From NCBI RefSeq assembly GCF_001705435.1, contig NZ_MDEN01000059.1, positions 1 through 64,000 on the forward strand: a stretch of 64,000 bases of DNA. Direction: 5' to 3'. The notes under the pieces were generated by a model that was not told the origin of the DNA, ran no database searches, and was given only the letters and a program-made list of their open reading frames with translations. Both the position numbers and the translations under genes were made by a program. This stretch comes from Pseudomonas graminis. Lineage in GTDB: Bacteria > Pseudomonadota > Gammaproteobacteria > Pseudomonadales > Pseudomonadaceae. Positions 1 to 9,385 of the stretch are shown here, in pieces. Positions within the stretch are counted from its first letter, which is position 1, and every line of letters begins with the position of its first letter.

Positions 1-50
1 GTCCAACTCTTTGATTATCAAGGAGTTTTCCGTTTCGTCTGCGCCGGAAG

Positions 51-120
51 TGGGGCGAATTATAGACAGATCCAGAGGGGCGTCAACACCTAATTTGAAC
101 TTTTACTGAAAAAGCTAAAA
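51..120 (-). promoter_or_regulatory. Strong sigma-70 promoter of stable-RNA type, reading out of the left edge
   Basis: On the minus strand there is a TTGACG -35 (81-86), a 16-base spacer and a perfect TATAAT -10 (59-64), followed by a C-rich discriminator and a probable start near position 51. An AT-rich stretch upstream of the -35 (about 91-120) looks like an UP element. This layout is typical of rRNA or tRNA operon promoters. The transcribed gene lies beyond position 1, so its identity is inference. Confidence 0.6.
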
Positions 121-192
121 CTCCAATGAAATCCTGTACTTCCTTCTGTTTATATAGAGACCAGCCAATCAGACCCGCCAGAGCATTAGCTC

Positions 193-1413
193 TTAAACAA
201 CACCCGCTTCGCGCAGCTTCATCACATCAGCGTCTAATAAGCCCAGTACGCCGGTGAGAACCTCCCACGTATGCTCTCCCAACAACGGCGGCGCACGCCG
301 ATATTCAACAGGCGTCGCTGATAAACGGATAGGGCTGGCGACTTGAGGAACCGTCCCGCCCAACGCATGCGGCAAGTGCACCTGCAAACCGCGGAACTGC
401 ACCTGCGGATCTGCGAATACCTGGGCGACATCATTAATAGGCCCACACGGTACGCCAGCCCCCTCCAACGCCATGACCCATTCGGCCGTGGTCTTGAAGA
501 CGGTGGCCTGCCGAATCAGCGGGATCAGTTCGGCACGATGCGCCACGCGCTGCTTATTGGTCGCAAATCGCGGATCGACGGCCCACTGCGGTTGCCCGGC
601 CACTTCTGCGAATTTGCGGAACTGGCTGTCGTTCCCAACCGTGAGAATGAAATCGCCGTCGGCAGTGGGAAAATCCTGGTAGGGCACGATGTTCGGATGA
701 GCATTACCCAGTCGCCTTGGGGAGACGCCTGTCGTCAGGTAATTCATCGCCTGATTCGCGAGGCAGGCGACCTGCACATCCAGCAATGCCATATCGATGT
801 GCTGACCAACCCCTCCCTGATCCCGATGCGCCAGAGCAGCAAGAATCGCGGAGGTCGAATACAGCCCTGTCAGAATATCCGTCAGCGCCACGCCGACCTT
901 GACCGGCCCCCCGCCATCTTCACCCTCGGCCCGGCCGGTAAGGCTCATTAGCCCACCGAGCCCCTGGATCATGAAGTCGTAACCTGCCCGCTTGGCGTAG
1001 GGCCCCGTCTGACCGAACCCGGTAATCGAGCAATAGATAAGCCTGGGATTTTCCAACTGCAGCGAATCGTAGTCCAGACCGTAAGCCTTCAATCCGCCAA
1101 CCTTGAAGTTCTCGATGACGATATCGGACTTCGCCGCCAGCTCCCGAACCAGCCTCTGCCCTTCAGGCTGAGTGAAGTCTATGGTGACGGACTGTTTGTT
1201 ACGGTTGGCAGACAGGTAGTAGGCAGCTTCGGACGTGTTTTCTCCGCGCGGATCCTTCAGAAAGGGCGGTCCCCAGGCGCGCGTGTCGTCGCCATTGCCC
1301 GGGCGCTCGACCTTGATCACCTCCGCACCCAGGTCAGCCAGAATCTGTCCTGCCCACGGGCCGGCGAGCACCCTAGACAAGTCCAGCACACGCAAATGCG
1401 ATAAAGCGCCCAT
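193..1413 (-). CDS. gcdG: Class III (CaiB/BaiF) CoA-transferase, probable glutarate CoA-transferase
   Basis: A 406-residue protein of the family III CoA-transferases. The N-terminus (residues 1-40) has the usual L.VLDLSRVLAGPWA.Q.LADLGAEVIKVE signature, and the GYD-x3-Q-x2-GG segment is at about 144-153. It lies 10 bases downstream of a glutaryl-CoA dehydrogenase gene on the same strand, so the likely role is to activate glutarate to glutaryl-CoA with succinyl-CoA as donor, in lysine/glutarate catabolism. Length is normal for the family. Family membership is certain; the substrate is inferred from the neighbour, since these enzymes cannot be told apart by motif alone. Confidence 0.85.
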   Translation of the reverse strand: MGALSHLRVLDLSRVLAGPWAGQILADLGAEVIKVERPGNGDDTRAWGPPFLKDPRGENTSEAAYYLSANRNKQSVTIDFTQPEGQRLVRELAAKSDIVIENFKVGGLKAYGLDYDSLQLENPRLIYCSITGFGQTGPYAKRAGYDFMIQGLGGLMSLTGRAEGEDGGGPVKVGVALTDILTGLYSTSAILAALAHRDQGGVGQHIDMALLDVQVACLANQAMNYLTTGVSPRRLGNAHPNIVPYQDFPTADGDFILTVGNDSQFRKFAEVAGQPQWAVDPRFATNKQRVAHRAELIPLIRQATVFKTTAEWVMALEGAGVPCGPINDVAQVFADPQVQFRGLQVHLPHALGGTVPQVASPIRLSATPVEYRRAPPLLGEHTWEVLTGVLGLLDADVMKLREAGVV

Positions 1414-1423
1414 TGCAGGCTCC

Positions 1424-2605
1424 TTAATAGAAGGCCTGGATGCCGGTCTGCGCGCGCCCCAGGATCAGCGCATGGACATCATGAGTACCTTCGTAGGTAT
1501 TGACCACTTCCAGGTTGACCAGATGCCTGGCGATACCGAACTCATCAGAAATGCCGTTGCCGCCCAGCATGTCACGGGCCATACGCGCGATGTCCAGCGA
1601 CTTGCCGCAGGAGTTGCGTTTCATGATGGAGGTGATTTCCACGGCTGCGGTGCCCTCGTCCTTCATCCGGCCAAGACGCAGGCAGCCTTGAAGCGCCAGC
1701 GTGATCTCGGTCTGCATGTCTGCGAGCTTTTTCTGGATGAGTTGATTGGCCGCAAGCGGACGGCCGAACTGTTGACGGTCCAGCGTGTATTGACGCGCGG
1801 TGTGCCAGCAAAACTCGGCAGCCCCCAAGGCGCCCCAAGAGATGCCGTAGCGGGCGGAGTTCAGGCACGTGAAAGGCCCTTTTAGACCACGGACGTCCGG
1901 GAAGATGTTCTCTTCCGGCACGAACACGTTGTCCATCACGATCTCGCCGGTGATCGAAGCGCGAAGGCCGACTTTGCCGTGAATCGCTGGAGCAGTCAGG
2001 CCTTGCCAGCCTTTTTCCAATACGAAGCCGCGGATGTCCCCAGCGTCATCTTTGCCCCAGACAACGAACACGTCGGCGATCGGGCTATTGGTGATCCACA
2101 TTTTGCTACCGGTCAGTCGATAGCCGCCTTCGACGGTCCGCGCGCGGGTGATCATCGCGCCCGGATCCGAACCATGATTGGGTTCGGTGAGGCCGAAGCA
2201 ACCGATCCATTCACCGGAGGCGAGTTTTGGCAGGTACTTCTGTTTTTGCGCTTCAGTGCCGAATTCGTTGATAGGCACCATGACCAGGGAGGACTGCACG
2301 CTCATCATCGAGCGGTAGCCGGAATCAACGCGCTCGACCTCGCGAGCGATCAAGCCGTAACACACGTAGTTCAGACCGCTACCGCCGTACTGCTCCGGGA
2401 TCGTGGCTCCGAGAAGGCCTATCTCACCCATCTCGCGGAAGATCGCTGGATCTGTCTTTTCATGCCGGAAGGCCTCAAGCACACGCGGCGCCAGTTTGTC
2501 GCTGGCGAACTGCTCGGCGCTGTCGCGGACCATGCGCTCTTCTTCGTTGAGTTGCTGGTCCAGCAACAGGGGATCGATCCAACTGAAACTTGCCTTGCCG
2601 CTCAT
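1424..2605 (-). CDS. gcdH: Glutaryl-CoA dehydrogenase
   Basis: A 393-residue FAD-dependent acyl-CoA dehydrogenase that oxidises and decarboxylates glutaryl-CoA to crotonyl-CoA. The start is set at the ATG encoding MSGKASFSW, which has a GAGGAGAG ribosome site; an upstream in-frame extension of 43 residues is not protein-like. The FAD/substrate signature is [15 protein letters not shown], and the C-terminal [17 protein letters not shown] carries the conserved catalytic-base Glu of glutaryl-CoA dehydrogenases. It is the first gene of an operon with the CoA-transferase (10-base gap) and is divergent from a LysR gene, the known gcdR-gcdH-gcdG arrangement of pseudomonads. Confidence 0.93.
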   Translation of the reverse strand: MSGKASFSWIDPLLLDQQLNEEERMVRDSAEQFASDKLAPRVLEAFRHEKTDPAIFREMGEIGLLGATIPEQYGGSGLNYVCYGLIAREVERVDSGYRSMMSVQSSLVMVPINEFGTEAQKQKYLPKLASGEWIGCFGLTEPNHGSDPGAMITRARTVEGGYRLTGSKMWITNSPIADVFVVWGKDDAGDIRGFVLEKGWQGLTAPAIHGKVGLRASITGEIVMDNVFVPEENIFPDVRGLKGPFTCLNSARYGISWGALGAAEFCWHTARQYTLDRQQFGRPLAANQLIQKKLADMQTEITLALQGCLRLGRMKDEGTAAVEITSIMKRNSCGKSLDIARMARDMLGGNGISDEFGIARHLVNLEVVNTYEGTHDVHALILGRAQTGIQAFY

Positions 2606-2778
2606 GATTCTCTCCTCACCCAATGCGCTTCCGGACCTGCCGGAAAAGTAATGGAGCGAGCCTAGGCCTGAACCCTTCAAAGGAGCAAACGACGATTTCG
2701 CATCATCTTGTGCTAATTTCTCACTCCGAAGCACACCAATCAGCAGTCTGTCCGCCCTTCCGTGTGAGGCAAAGGTAC
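2606..2778. promoter_or_regulatory. Divergent gcdH/gcdR control region
   Basis: This 173-base region separates the divergent gcdH and gcdR genes and must hold both promoters. A GTGCT-N15-AGCAC dyad (2710-2734) is a possible LysR-type operator, but it is not a clear T-N11-A site and the assignment is speculative. Confidence 0.35.
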
Positions 2779-3675
2779 ATGCGCCGTAAAATCCCTAGCA
2801 CCGCTGCGTTGGTAAGCTTCGAGGCAGCGGCGCGGCACGAAAGCTTCACCAAGGCGGCCGAAGAGCTTTCGCTGACCCAGAGCGCGATCTGCCGACAGAT
2901 CGCCAGCCTGGAAGAGTTCTTGAATGTCGGCCTGTTCCGACGCTCGCGACGGGGCGTAAAGCTCACAGAGGCGGGCCTTTCCTACAGCCGACGCATTGCG
3001 ACGCAACTCGATGCCGTTGAACGCGACACCTTGTCAGTGATGGGTCATCAGGGCGTCAATGCGATCGAACTCGCGGTGGTGCCTACATTCGGCACGCAAT
3101 GGCTACTGCCGCGCCTGAAAGATTTTCAGAAGAAACACCCTGACGTCACTATCAACCTGACCAACCGCACGCGCCCCTTTTTGTTCGCGGACACCGAATT
3201 CGACGCGGCTATCTATTTTGGGGATGCTGACTGGTCCGGTACCGAATCCCACAGACTGATGGGCGAAAACCCGATGCCAGTCTGCAGCCCCGTGCTGCTT
3301 GGGGGACGCCACAGCATCAGCGCTCAAGAACTGGCTGAGATGCCGCTGCTGCAGCAGACCACTCGGCCGTACGCCTGGAGGCAATGGTTCAACTCGCTGG
3401 ACATGGGCGTGGCCCGCGACATGACAGGCCCCCGTTACGAGCTATTCTCAATGCTCGCGCAGGCCGCCATGCACGACATGGGTGTGGCGCTCATCCCGCC
3501 GTTTCTTATTCAGCATGAACTGGCCGAGAAGCGCCTGGTGATTGCCAATCCGCACCATCTCTCGAGCACCAAGGCGTACTACTTGATGATTCCGGAGCGC
3601 AAAACGGAATCGGCGTCCCTGAAAGCGTTTCGCGACTGGCTGATTCAACAGGCCGACACTTACTCGCTGCCTTAA
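2779..3675 (+). CDS. gcdR: LysR-family regulator of glutarate catabolism
   Basis: A 298-residue LysR-type transcriptional regulator. The start is set at the ATG for [11 protein letters not shown], preceded by GAGGCAAAGG; a longer upstream frame is possible but has no family support. The winged helix-turn-helix covers about residues 20-50 ([19 protein letters not shown]), followed by the effector-binding domain, which belongs to the GcvA-like subgroup ([12 protein letters not shown], then FDAAIYFGD). It is divergent from gcdH, so it probably activates gcdHG in response to glutarate; that is inferred from position and the known GcdR. Confidence 0.85.
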   Translation: MRRKIPSTAALVSFEAAARHESFTKAAEELSLTQSAICRQIASLEEFLNVGLFRRSRRGVKLTEAGLSYSRRIATQLDAVERDTLSVMGHQGVNAIELAVVPTFGTQWLLPRLKDFQKKHPDVTINLTNRTRPFLFADTEFDAAIYFGDADWSGTESHRLMGENPMPVCSPVLLGGRHSISAQELAEMPLLQQTTRPYAWRQWFNSLDMGVARDMTGPRYELFSMLAQAAMHDMGVALIPPFLIQHELAEKRLVIANPHHLSSTKAYYLMIPERKTESASLKAFRDWLIQQADTYSLP

Positions 3676-4100
3676 ACACTCATCTGCGTCTTGAAGATTT
3701 CATGTAGTGCTCACACCTCAAAACCTACAGATATCCTGATTTGTCGCATTTACGACACACTTCTCAGCTCAGACCCTAACGCCCCAATAGTCATACGAAT
3801 AGAGCCCTCTAGCCTGTTTTTAGGTCATTTGATAACTTCGTCGTCGGAAGCCATCTGCGGACTAAAAATTCATAAAAGATCATTAGCATCAGGCACTTGT
3901 GCGATTTAGTGCGTCAATCGGTCACAGGGTGACTTGTAGTACATTTTTCGTTCAGTTACAGAAACCCTTGAAGGCCTCTGACATCCCCTGCAAAATGCCG
4001 CGCCCGGCTGCTTTAACGGGCGTAGTGATCGCAATTCCAGCCCCCGGGCCGTATCGCGCTGGCCTCATTAAAGACAATAAGATCACGCAGGAGATTTGAC
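3676..4100. other. Intergenic region upstream of pntAA
   Basis: This 425-base stretch has lower GC than its flanks and no credible gene; short ORFs in it have no ribosome site or protein character. It contains a GTCAC-AGG-GTGAC dyad (3921-3933) and a CGCCCG/CGGGCG hairpin near 4002-4021. It presumably carries the pntAA promoter and leader; an AATAAG-type run at about 4077-4084 weakly resembles a Crc/Hfq CA motif. Confidence 0.4.
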
Positions 4101-5222
4101 GTGCACATTGGAGTCCCCCTCGAAACCCAGCTTGGTGAAACCCGGGTCGCCGCCACTCCCGAGACCATCAAAAAGCTCATCGCCCAAGGCCACACAGTAA
4201 CTGTTCAGAACGGCGCGGGCATTGCGGCGAGCGTGACCGACAGTGCCTATGAGGCAGCAGGCGCCTTGGTGGGCAGCGCCGCCGATGCATTCGGTGCCGA
4301 ACTCATTCTCAAGGTCTGCGCTCCCAGCGACGCTGAACTCCCGCTGATCAAAAGCGGCGCAGTAGTTGTCGGGATGCTTAATCCTTTCAATAACGACATG
4401 ATCACCAGGCTGGCCGAGCGCGGGATCACCGCCTTTGCCCTCGAAGCGGCGCCACGCACCTCGCGCGCGCAAAGCCTCGACGTGCTGTCTTCCCAAGCCA
4501 ACATTGCCGGCTATAAGGCTGTCCTGTTGGCAGCGCATCACTACCCACGCTTCATGCCCATGCTGATGACAGCGGCCGGTACGGTGAAAGCAGCGCGCGT
4601 GCTGATTCTCGGCGCGGGCGTTGCGGGGCTCCAGGCCATCGCCACTGCCAAACGTCTGGGTGCGGTCATTGAGGCTTCCGACGTACGTCCGGCCGTCAAG
4701 GAGCAGATCGAGTCGCTAGGGGCCAAGTTCGTCGACGTGCCGTACGAGACAGACGAAGAGCGCGAGGCTGCCGTGGGCGTCGGCGGTTACGCCCGCCCGA
4801 TGCCGGCCAGTTGGATGCAGCGTCAGGCAGTGGCCGTGCATGAGCGCGCCAGGCAGGCGGACATCGTGATCACCACGGCGCTGATTCCCGGTCGCAAAGC
4901 GCCGGTGCTGTTGAGCGCTGAAACGGTCGCGCAGATGAAACCCGGCTCGGTGGTGATTGATCTGGCCGCAGCGCAGGGCGGCAACTGCCCGCTGACAGTG
5001 GCAGACCAAGTGGTAGTCGAGCACGGCGTAACCATCGTCGGCCACACGAATCTGCCTGCCATGGTCGCGGCGGATGCGTCTGCTCTTTATGCACGCAACC
5101 TGCTGGACTTCATGAAGCTGCTCTTCAACCAGGAAGGACAGTTCCAGATCAACCTCGAAGACGACATCGTTGCCGCGTGCCTTATGTGCCGCGATGGCCA
5201 AGTCATCCGCAAGAACGGCTGA
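4101..5222 (+). CDS. pntAA: NAD(P) transhydrogenase subunit alpha, part 1
   Basis: A 373-residue NAD(H)-binding domain I of the proton-translocating transhydrogenase, which moves hydride from NADH to NADP at the cost of the proton gradient. The Rossmann motif GAGVAGLQA is at residues 171-179 and the alanine dehydrogenase-like [19 protein letters not shown] at 122-140. The start is GTG, with CAGGAG seven bases before it. It heads a three-gene operon with pntAB and pntB; the split-alpha arrangement is usual in Pseudomonas and alphaproteobacteria, unlike the fused PntA of E. coli. Confidence 0.95.
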   Translation: MHIGVPLETQLGETRVAATPETIKKLIAQGHTVTVQNGAGIAASVTDSAYEAAGALVGSAADAFGAELILKVCAPSDAELPLIKSGAVVVGMLNPFNNDMITRLAERGITAFALEAAPRTSRAQSLDVLSSQANIAGYKAVLLAAHHYPRFMPMLMTAAGTVKAARVLILGAGVAGLQAIATAKRLGAVIEASDVRPAVKEQIESLGAKFVDVPYETDEEREAAVGVGGYARPMPASWMQRQAVAVHERARQADIVITTALIPGRKAPVLLSAETVAQMKPGSVVIDLAAAQGGNCPLTVADQVVVEHGVTIVGHTNLPAMVAADASALYARNLLDFMKLLFNQEGQFQINLEDDIVAACLMCRDGQVIRKNG

Positions 5223-5233
5223 GGATAAAAATA

Positions 5234-5554
5234 ATGGAAGAGTTCATCTCACCCGGTATCTACAACCTGATCATTTTCGTGCTGGCCATTTATGTCGGCT
5301 ACCACGTGGTCTGGAACGTGACGCCTGCGCTGCATACCCCGTTGATGGCGGTTACTAACGCTATCTCAGCCATCGTCATCGTCGGCGCCATGCTGGCCGC
5401 AGCGCTGACAGTAACGCCACTGGGCAAAACCATGGGCACGCTGGCCGTCGCGCTGGCCGCCGTTAACGTCTTCGGCGGTTTTCTGGTCACCCGGCGGATG
5501 CTGGAGATGTTCAAAAAGAAAGCGCCCAAGGCAAAAGACGAGGTAGCCAAGTAA
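5234..5554 (+). CDS. pntAB: NAD(P) transhydrogenase subunit alpha, part 2
   Basis: A 106-residue integral membrane subunit with three predicted hydrophobic segments (about residues 8-26, 35-55 and 60-82) and a Lys-rich C-terminus. It supplies the alpha-chain part of the proton channel (domain II) of the transhydrogenase. The start is set at ATG for [10 protein letters not shown], 11 bases after pntAA. Its TAA stop overlaps the pntB ATG by one base, so translation is probably coupled. Confidence 0.93.
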   Translation: MEEFISPGIYNLIIFVLAIYVGYHVVWNVTPALHTPLMAVTNAISAIVIVGAMLAAALTVTPLGKTMGTLAVALAAVNVFGGFLVTRRMLEMFKKKAPKAKDEVAK

Positions 5555-6999
5555 TGAGCATGAACCTCGTCACATTGCTGTACCTGGTCTCGGCCATTTG
5601 CTTCATCCAGGCGCTGAAGGGCTTGTCTCACCCGACCACATCGCGTCGAGGCAACCTGTTCGGCATGCTCGGTATGGGGCTGGCTGTTCTCACCACGATC
5701 GGACTCGTGTTCAAACTGGCCGCGTTGTCCACCGACGGTGCCAGCGCAGGCATCGGCTACATCCTTATCGGTCTGCTGGTCGGTGGCACTGCCGGTTCGA
5801 TCATGGCCAAGCGCGTCGAGATGACCAAGATGCCGGAGCTGGTCGCCTTCATGCACAGCATGATTGGTCTGGCAGCCGTGTTTATCGCCATCGCTGCCGT
5901 GGTCGAGCCACAGTCGCTGGGCATCGTTCACCACCTGGGCGATCCGATTCCTGCGGGCAACCGCCTGGAGCTGTTTCTTGGCGCGGCAATCGGCGCGATC
6001 ACTTTCTCGGGTTCGGTTATCGCCTTTGGCAAGTTGTCGGGCAAGTACAAGTTCCGCTTGTTTCAGGGCGCGCCGGTGCAGTTTGCCGGTCAGCACAAAC
6101 TCAATCTGATTCTGGGCTTGGCAACACTGCTGTTCGGCATCACGTTCATGCTGACGGGCAGCCTGTTCGCGTTCAGCATCATGCTGATCCTCGCGTTCGT
6201 GATCGGCGTGCTGCTGATCATTCCGATTGGTGGCGCAGACATGCCCGTCGTGGTGTCGATGCTCAACAGTTACTCAGGCTGGGCAGCAGCGGGTATTGGC
6301 TTCTCGCTGAACAACTCGATGCTGATCATCGCCGGCTCGCTGGTTGGCTCCTCCGGTGCGATTCTGTCGTACATCATGTGCAAGGCGATGAACCGCTCGT
6401 TCTTCAACGTGATCGGTGGCGGCTTTGGTGGCGCAGCAGATGCCGGTGCCGCGAGCGGCACCAAGGAAGCCCGCCCGGTCAAATCGGGATCGGCTGACGA
6501 CGCGACCTTCCTGCTGACCAACGCTGATACCGTGATCATCGTGCCGGGCTACGGGCTGGCAGTCGCTCGAGCCCAACACGCGCTTAAAGAGTTGACCGAA
6601 AAGTTGACCCACGCGGGCGTCACGGTGAAGTACGCGATCCATCCGGTGGCCGGTCGGATGCCGGGGCACATGAACGTACTGCTGGCGGAGGCCGAGGTGC
6701 CTTACGATCAGGTGTTCGAGATGGAGGACATCAACTCCGAATTCGGTCAGGCGGATGTCGTCCTGGTGCTTGGCGCCAACGATGTGGTCAATCCGGCGGC
6801 CAAGAACGATCCAAAGTCGCCGATTGCCGGCATGCCGATCCTTGAGGCGTACAAGGCCAAGACCATCATCGTCAACAAGCGCTCCATGGCCAGCGGCTAT
6901 GCAGGCCTGGATAACGAACTGTTCTATCTGGACAAAACCATGATGGTTTTTGGTGACGCCAAAAAGGTTATTGAGGACATGGTCAAAGCGATCGAATAA
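5554..6999 (+). CDS. pntB: NAD(P) transhydrogenase subunit beta
   Basis: A 481-residue beta subunit: an N-terminal membrane domain of about nine helices (residues 1-270) and a C-terminal NADP(H)-binding domain III (about 300-481) with VPGYGLAVARAQHAL and the VLGANDVVNPAA segment. It binds NADP(H) and forms the proton channel with PntAB. The start codon overlaps the pntAB stop (TAATG). A clear terminator follows 23 bases after the stop. Confidence 0.95.
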   Translation: MSMNLVTLLYLVSAICFIQALKGLSHPTTSRRGNLFGMLGMGLAVLTTIGLVFKLAALSTDGASAGIGYILIGLLVGGTAGSIMAKRVEMTKMPELVAFMHSMIGLAAVFIAIAAVVEPQSLGIVHHLGDPIPAGNRLELFLGAAIGAITFSGSVIAFGKLSGKYKFRLFQGAPVQFAGQHKLNLILGLATLLFGITFMLTGSLFAFSIMLILAFVIGVLLIIPIGGADMPVVVSMLNSYSGWAAAGIGFSLNNSMLIIAGSLVGSSGAILSYIMCKAMNRSFFNVIGGGFGGAADAGAASGTKEARPVKSGSADDATFLLTNADTVIIVPGYGLAVARAQHALKELTEKLTHAGVTVKYAIHPVAGRMPGHMNVLLAEAEVPYDQVFEMEDINSEFGQADVVLVLGANDVVNPAAKNDPKSPIAGMPILEAYKAKTIIVNKRSMASGYAGLDNELFYLDKTMMVFGDAKKVIEDMVKAIE

Positions 7000-7021
7000 C
7001 CGCTGCAAACCGCAATAAAAC

Positions 7022-7055
7022 AACCCTCGGCGCAGGCAGTGGTCGAGGGTTTTTT
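7022..7055 (+). terminator. Rho-independent terminator of pntAA-pntAB-pntB
   Basis: An AACCCTCG / CGAGGGTT stem with a 13-base loop is followed by a run of T on the plus strand, just after pntB. Confidence 0.85.
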
Positions 7056-7185
7056 ACAGCCTGGGTAAAAGTGTTTCTCGCGCAGAGGTGCCAATTAGAG
7101 CCTCTATTGCGACCTTGGTAGCGGGACGAACAAGCTTCAACTCTCTAGACTTCGCTCACGCATCTTTGTCATGAGATCAAACAAC

Positions 7186-8679
7186 ATGCACCGTGAACGA
7201 ATCCGTCTGCCCTCGCTGATGAGCAAGATAATGAGCGCGGCCGACGCCGCTTCCCTGATCAAGGACGGCATGACCGTCGGCATGAGCGGCTTCACCCGCG
7301 CCGGCGAAGCCAAGGCCGTGCCCCAGGCGCTGGCTGAACGCGCCAAGACAGTTCCGCTGAAGATCAGCCTGATGACGGGCGCCAGCCTGGGCAACGATCT
7401 GGACAAGCAACTCACCGAAGCCGGCGTGCTCTCCCGGCGCATGCCGTTTCAGGTCGACAGTACCCTGCGCAAGGCCATCAACGACGGCACCGTGATGTTC
7501 ATCGACCAGCATCTGTCGGACACCGTCGAGCAGTTGCGCAATCGCCAGATCAAGGCCGTGGATATCGCCGTGATTGAATGTGTGGCGATCACCGAGGAAG
7601 GGCACCTGGTGCTCAGCACGTCCGTTGGCAACTCGGCGAGCTTCGCCATCCTTGCCGAACACGTGATCATCGAGATCAACCTCGCCCAGCCTCTGGAGCT
7701 CGAGGGACTGCATGACATCTATATACCCACTTACCGACCAACACGCCTGCCGATCCCGGTGCTGAAGACGGACACCCGAATCGGCAGCCAGGCCGTGAAG
7801 ATCGATCCGGCCAAGATCGTGGGGATCGTGATCAGCGATCAACCGGACTCGCCGTCGACGGTATTGCCGGCAGACACCGACACTCAGGCTATCGCGGGCC
7901 ACTTGGTCGAGTTTTTCAAGAACGAAGTGCGGCTGAACCGCCTGACCAATCAGCTGATGCCGCTGCAGGCCGGGGTAGGCACGATCGCCAATGCCGTCAT
8001 GACAGGGCTGATCGATTCGCCCTTTCATGGCATGACCATGTATTCGGAAGTGCTGCAGGACTCAACGTTCGACCTGTTCGAGGCGGGCAAGCTGGATTTT
8101 GCTTCGGGCTGCTCCATGACGCTGTCGGAGCGTAAGCATGCTGCGGTCTATGAAAACCTCGAGCAGTACAGATCCAGACTGTTATTGCGTCCTCAGGAAA
8201 TCTCGAACCATCCAGAGGTTGTCCGCCGCTTGGGCATTATTGGTATCAACACCGCCCTGGAGTTCGATCTGTACGGCAACGTCAACTCCACACACGTGGG
8301 TGGCACGCGGATGATGAACGGGATCGGGGGTTCGGGGGATTTCGCGCGTAACGCCCATCTCGCCATTTTCGTGACCAAGTCCATCGCCAAAGCCGGGGCG
8401 ATCTCAAGTGTGGTGCCTATGGTCAGCCATGTAGACCACACCGAGCACGACGTGGACATTCTGGTGACAGAGATCGGACTGGCAGACCTGCGCGGCCTGG
8501 CGCCCCGCGAACGCGCCCGGGTCATCATCGACAACTGTGTGCACCCGGCCTATCGCGAGGCGCTGAATGACTACTTCCGCCGCGCCTGCGCAATTGGCGG
8601 TCACACTCCGCACGTTCTGCGGGATGCACTCAGTTGGCACCTGAACCTGGAAGAAACCGGCCGCATGTTGGCGATCTGA
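7186..8679 (+). CDS. Acetyl-CoA hydrolase/transferase (succinyl-CoA:acetate CoA-transferase type)
   Basis: A 497-residue class I CoA-transferase of the Cat1/ScpC family, which exchanges CoA between acetate and succinyl-CoA or related acids. The N-terminus has MSGFTRAGEAKAVPQAL; the segment QAGVGTIANAV...MYSEVLQD (about residues 260-290) carries the likely catalytic Glu, and GVGGSGDFARNA-like sequence (GIGGSGDFARNAHLA) follows at about 380. I prefer the start at 7186 (MHRERIRLP), which matches the family N-terminus; an in-frame ATG at 7171 is also possible. AACAACAT immediately before the ATG resembles a Crc/Hfq CA motif. It is monocistronic. Confidence 0.85.
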   Translation: MHRERIRLPSLMSKIMSAADAASLIKDGMTVGMSGFTRAGEAKAVPQALAERAKTVPLKISLMTGASLGNDLDKQLTEAGVLSRRMPFQVDSTLRKAINDGTVMFIDQHLSDTVEQLRNRQIKAVDIAVIECVAITEEGHLVLSTSVGNSASFAILAEHVIIEINLAQPLELEGLHDIYIPTYRPTRLPIPVLKTDTRIGSQAVKIDPAKIVGIVISDQPDSPSTVLPADTDTQAIAGHLVEFFKNEVRLNRLTNQLMPLQAGVGTIANAVMTGLIDSPFHGMTMYSEVLQDSTFDLFEAGKLDFASGCSMTLSERKHAAVYENLEQYRSRLLLRPQEISNHPEVVRRLGIIGINTALEFDLYGNVNSTHVGGTRMMNGIGGSGDFARNAHLAIFVTKSIAKAGAISSVVPMVSHVDHTEHDVDILVTEIGLADLRGLAPRERARVIIDNCVHPAYREALNDYFRRACAIGGHTPHVLRDALSWHLNLEETGRMLAI

Positions 8680-8749
8680 ACACACAGTTTCAACGTGGAG
8701 GAGACCTTTCGTCGTCACAGTTCGCGAACTGAACGCAAATCCGGCAAAA

Positions 8750-8768
8750 ACTGTACTGCTGTACGGGT
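8750..8768. promoter_or_regulatory. ACTGTACTGCTGTACGGGT element (possible MocR/GntR-type operator)
   Basis: This 19-base element holds two CTGTAC half-sites eight bases apart as a direct repeat. The right half with GGGT is the reverse complement of the ACCCGTACAG motif found at 8834 and 9344. Direct CTGTAC-type repeats are typical of PLP-dependent MocR regulators in proteobacteria. No regulator gene is present nearby, so the binding protein is unknown. Confidence 0.4.
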
Positions 8769-8833
8769 GATTTGGCTGATGTAAAACCGCAAATCATCCG
8801 TGCAAGTATCCAAAAAGCACACTTCTGGTGCAG

Positions 8834-8845
8834 ACCCGTACAGTT
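8834..8845. promoter_or_regulatory. ACCCGTACAGTT motif copy 2
   Basis: An exact 12-base copy of the motif, in inverted orientation to the element at 8750. It lies 154 bases upstream of the DUF1127 start. Confidence 0.4.
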
Positions 8846-8998
8846 GCCCCACTTCCGAACAAAACAGTGGTCTTTAACAGTTAACTGGAGCAGCACAATA
8901 CAAATGAACTGTGTCTAGAGAGAGAAGGGCAATGAGAGGAATATTGTCACCAATCAAGTCACTCTCTAATCCCGCCACAAGCGGAAGGAAGAAGCATC

Positions 8999-9214
8999 AT
9001 GGAACGCACCGTCAGTTCCGAACTGTTCTACGAAGACACCGCAAAAACCGCACAAGCCTCGTTGCCGCTGCGCATGTTCGCCAACCTGATGCTCTGGCAG
9101 CGTCGCCTGTCCAGCCGTCATCAGCTGGCTCATCTGGATGCACGCTTGCTGGCTGACGCCGGTATCAGCGAATCCCAGCGTTACGAAGAGCTGAGCAAGC
9201 CGTTCTGGCGCTAA
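8999..9214 (+). CDS. DUF1127 small protein
   Basis: A 71-residue basic protein with the DUF1127 (YjiS-like) motif in its C-terminal half: W-x-R-x6-R-x-x-L-x2-L-D-x-R-L-L-x-D-x-G-I (about residues 33-57). Small DUF1127 proteins in other proteobacteria act as regulators, some by binding RNA; nothing here shows which. GGAAGGAAG is the ribosome site and a perfect 17-bp terminator follows. In Pseudomonas such genes often sit beside a MocR regulator, but none is present here although MocR-like sites are. Confidence 0.85.
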   Translation: MERTVSSELFYEDTAKTAQASLPLRMFANLMLWQRRLSSRHQLAHLDARLLADAGISESQRYEELSKPFWR

Positions 9215-9271
9215 TCTAGCGTCTGCTGGTCCCAGGCCACGTGCCTCTCACCAGCAACCCGAATTGTTCAA

Positions 9272-9309
9272 ACAAAACCCGTCAGCAGGTTACTGCTGAC
9301 GGGTTTTGT
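9272..9309. terminator. Perfect 17-bp stem terminator after the DUF1127 gene
   Basis: ACAAAACCCGTCAGCAG (9272-9288) pairs perfectly with 9293-9309 around a GTTA loop. The stem ends in A-rich and T-rich arms, so it can terminate in both directions. Confidence 0.9.
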
Positions 9310-9343
9310 CGCTTCAGGCGGGAGAAATAGCAAGGCAACCCCA

Positions 9344-9385
9344 ACCCGTACAGTTTCCATAACCTTTTCAACACACCCATACAGC
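9344..9385. promoter_or_regulatory. Tandem ACCCGTACAGTT / ACCCATACAGCC motifs
   Basis: An exact copy (9344-9355) and a variant (9374-9385) stand 30 bases apart in the same orientation, close to three helical turns. They lie about 190-230 bases upstream of the first DUF2388 gene. This is the same motif family as upstream of the DUF1127 gene. Confidence 0.4.

Larger units (their letters stand above)
8680..8998. other. Leader/control region of the DUF1127 gene
   Basis: This region of about 320 bases has no credible ORF. It carries two copies, in opposite orientation, of an ACCCGTACAG(TT) motif (8750-8768 and 8834-8845) that recurs after the next gene. The ribosome site GGAAGGAAG of the DUF1127 gene is at its end. 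Confidence 0.5.

Noticed and set aside
3691..3909. 72-codon frame upstream of pntAA
   Set aside because: No ribosome site and low-complexity translation; the region looks like a promoter leader.
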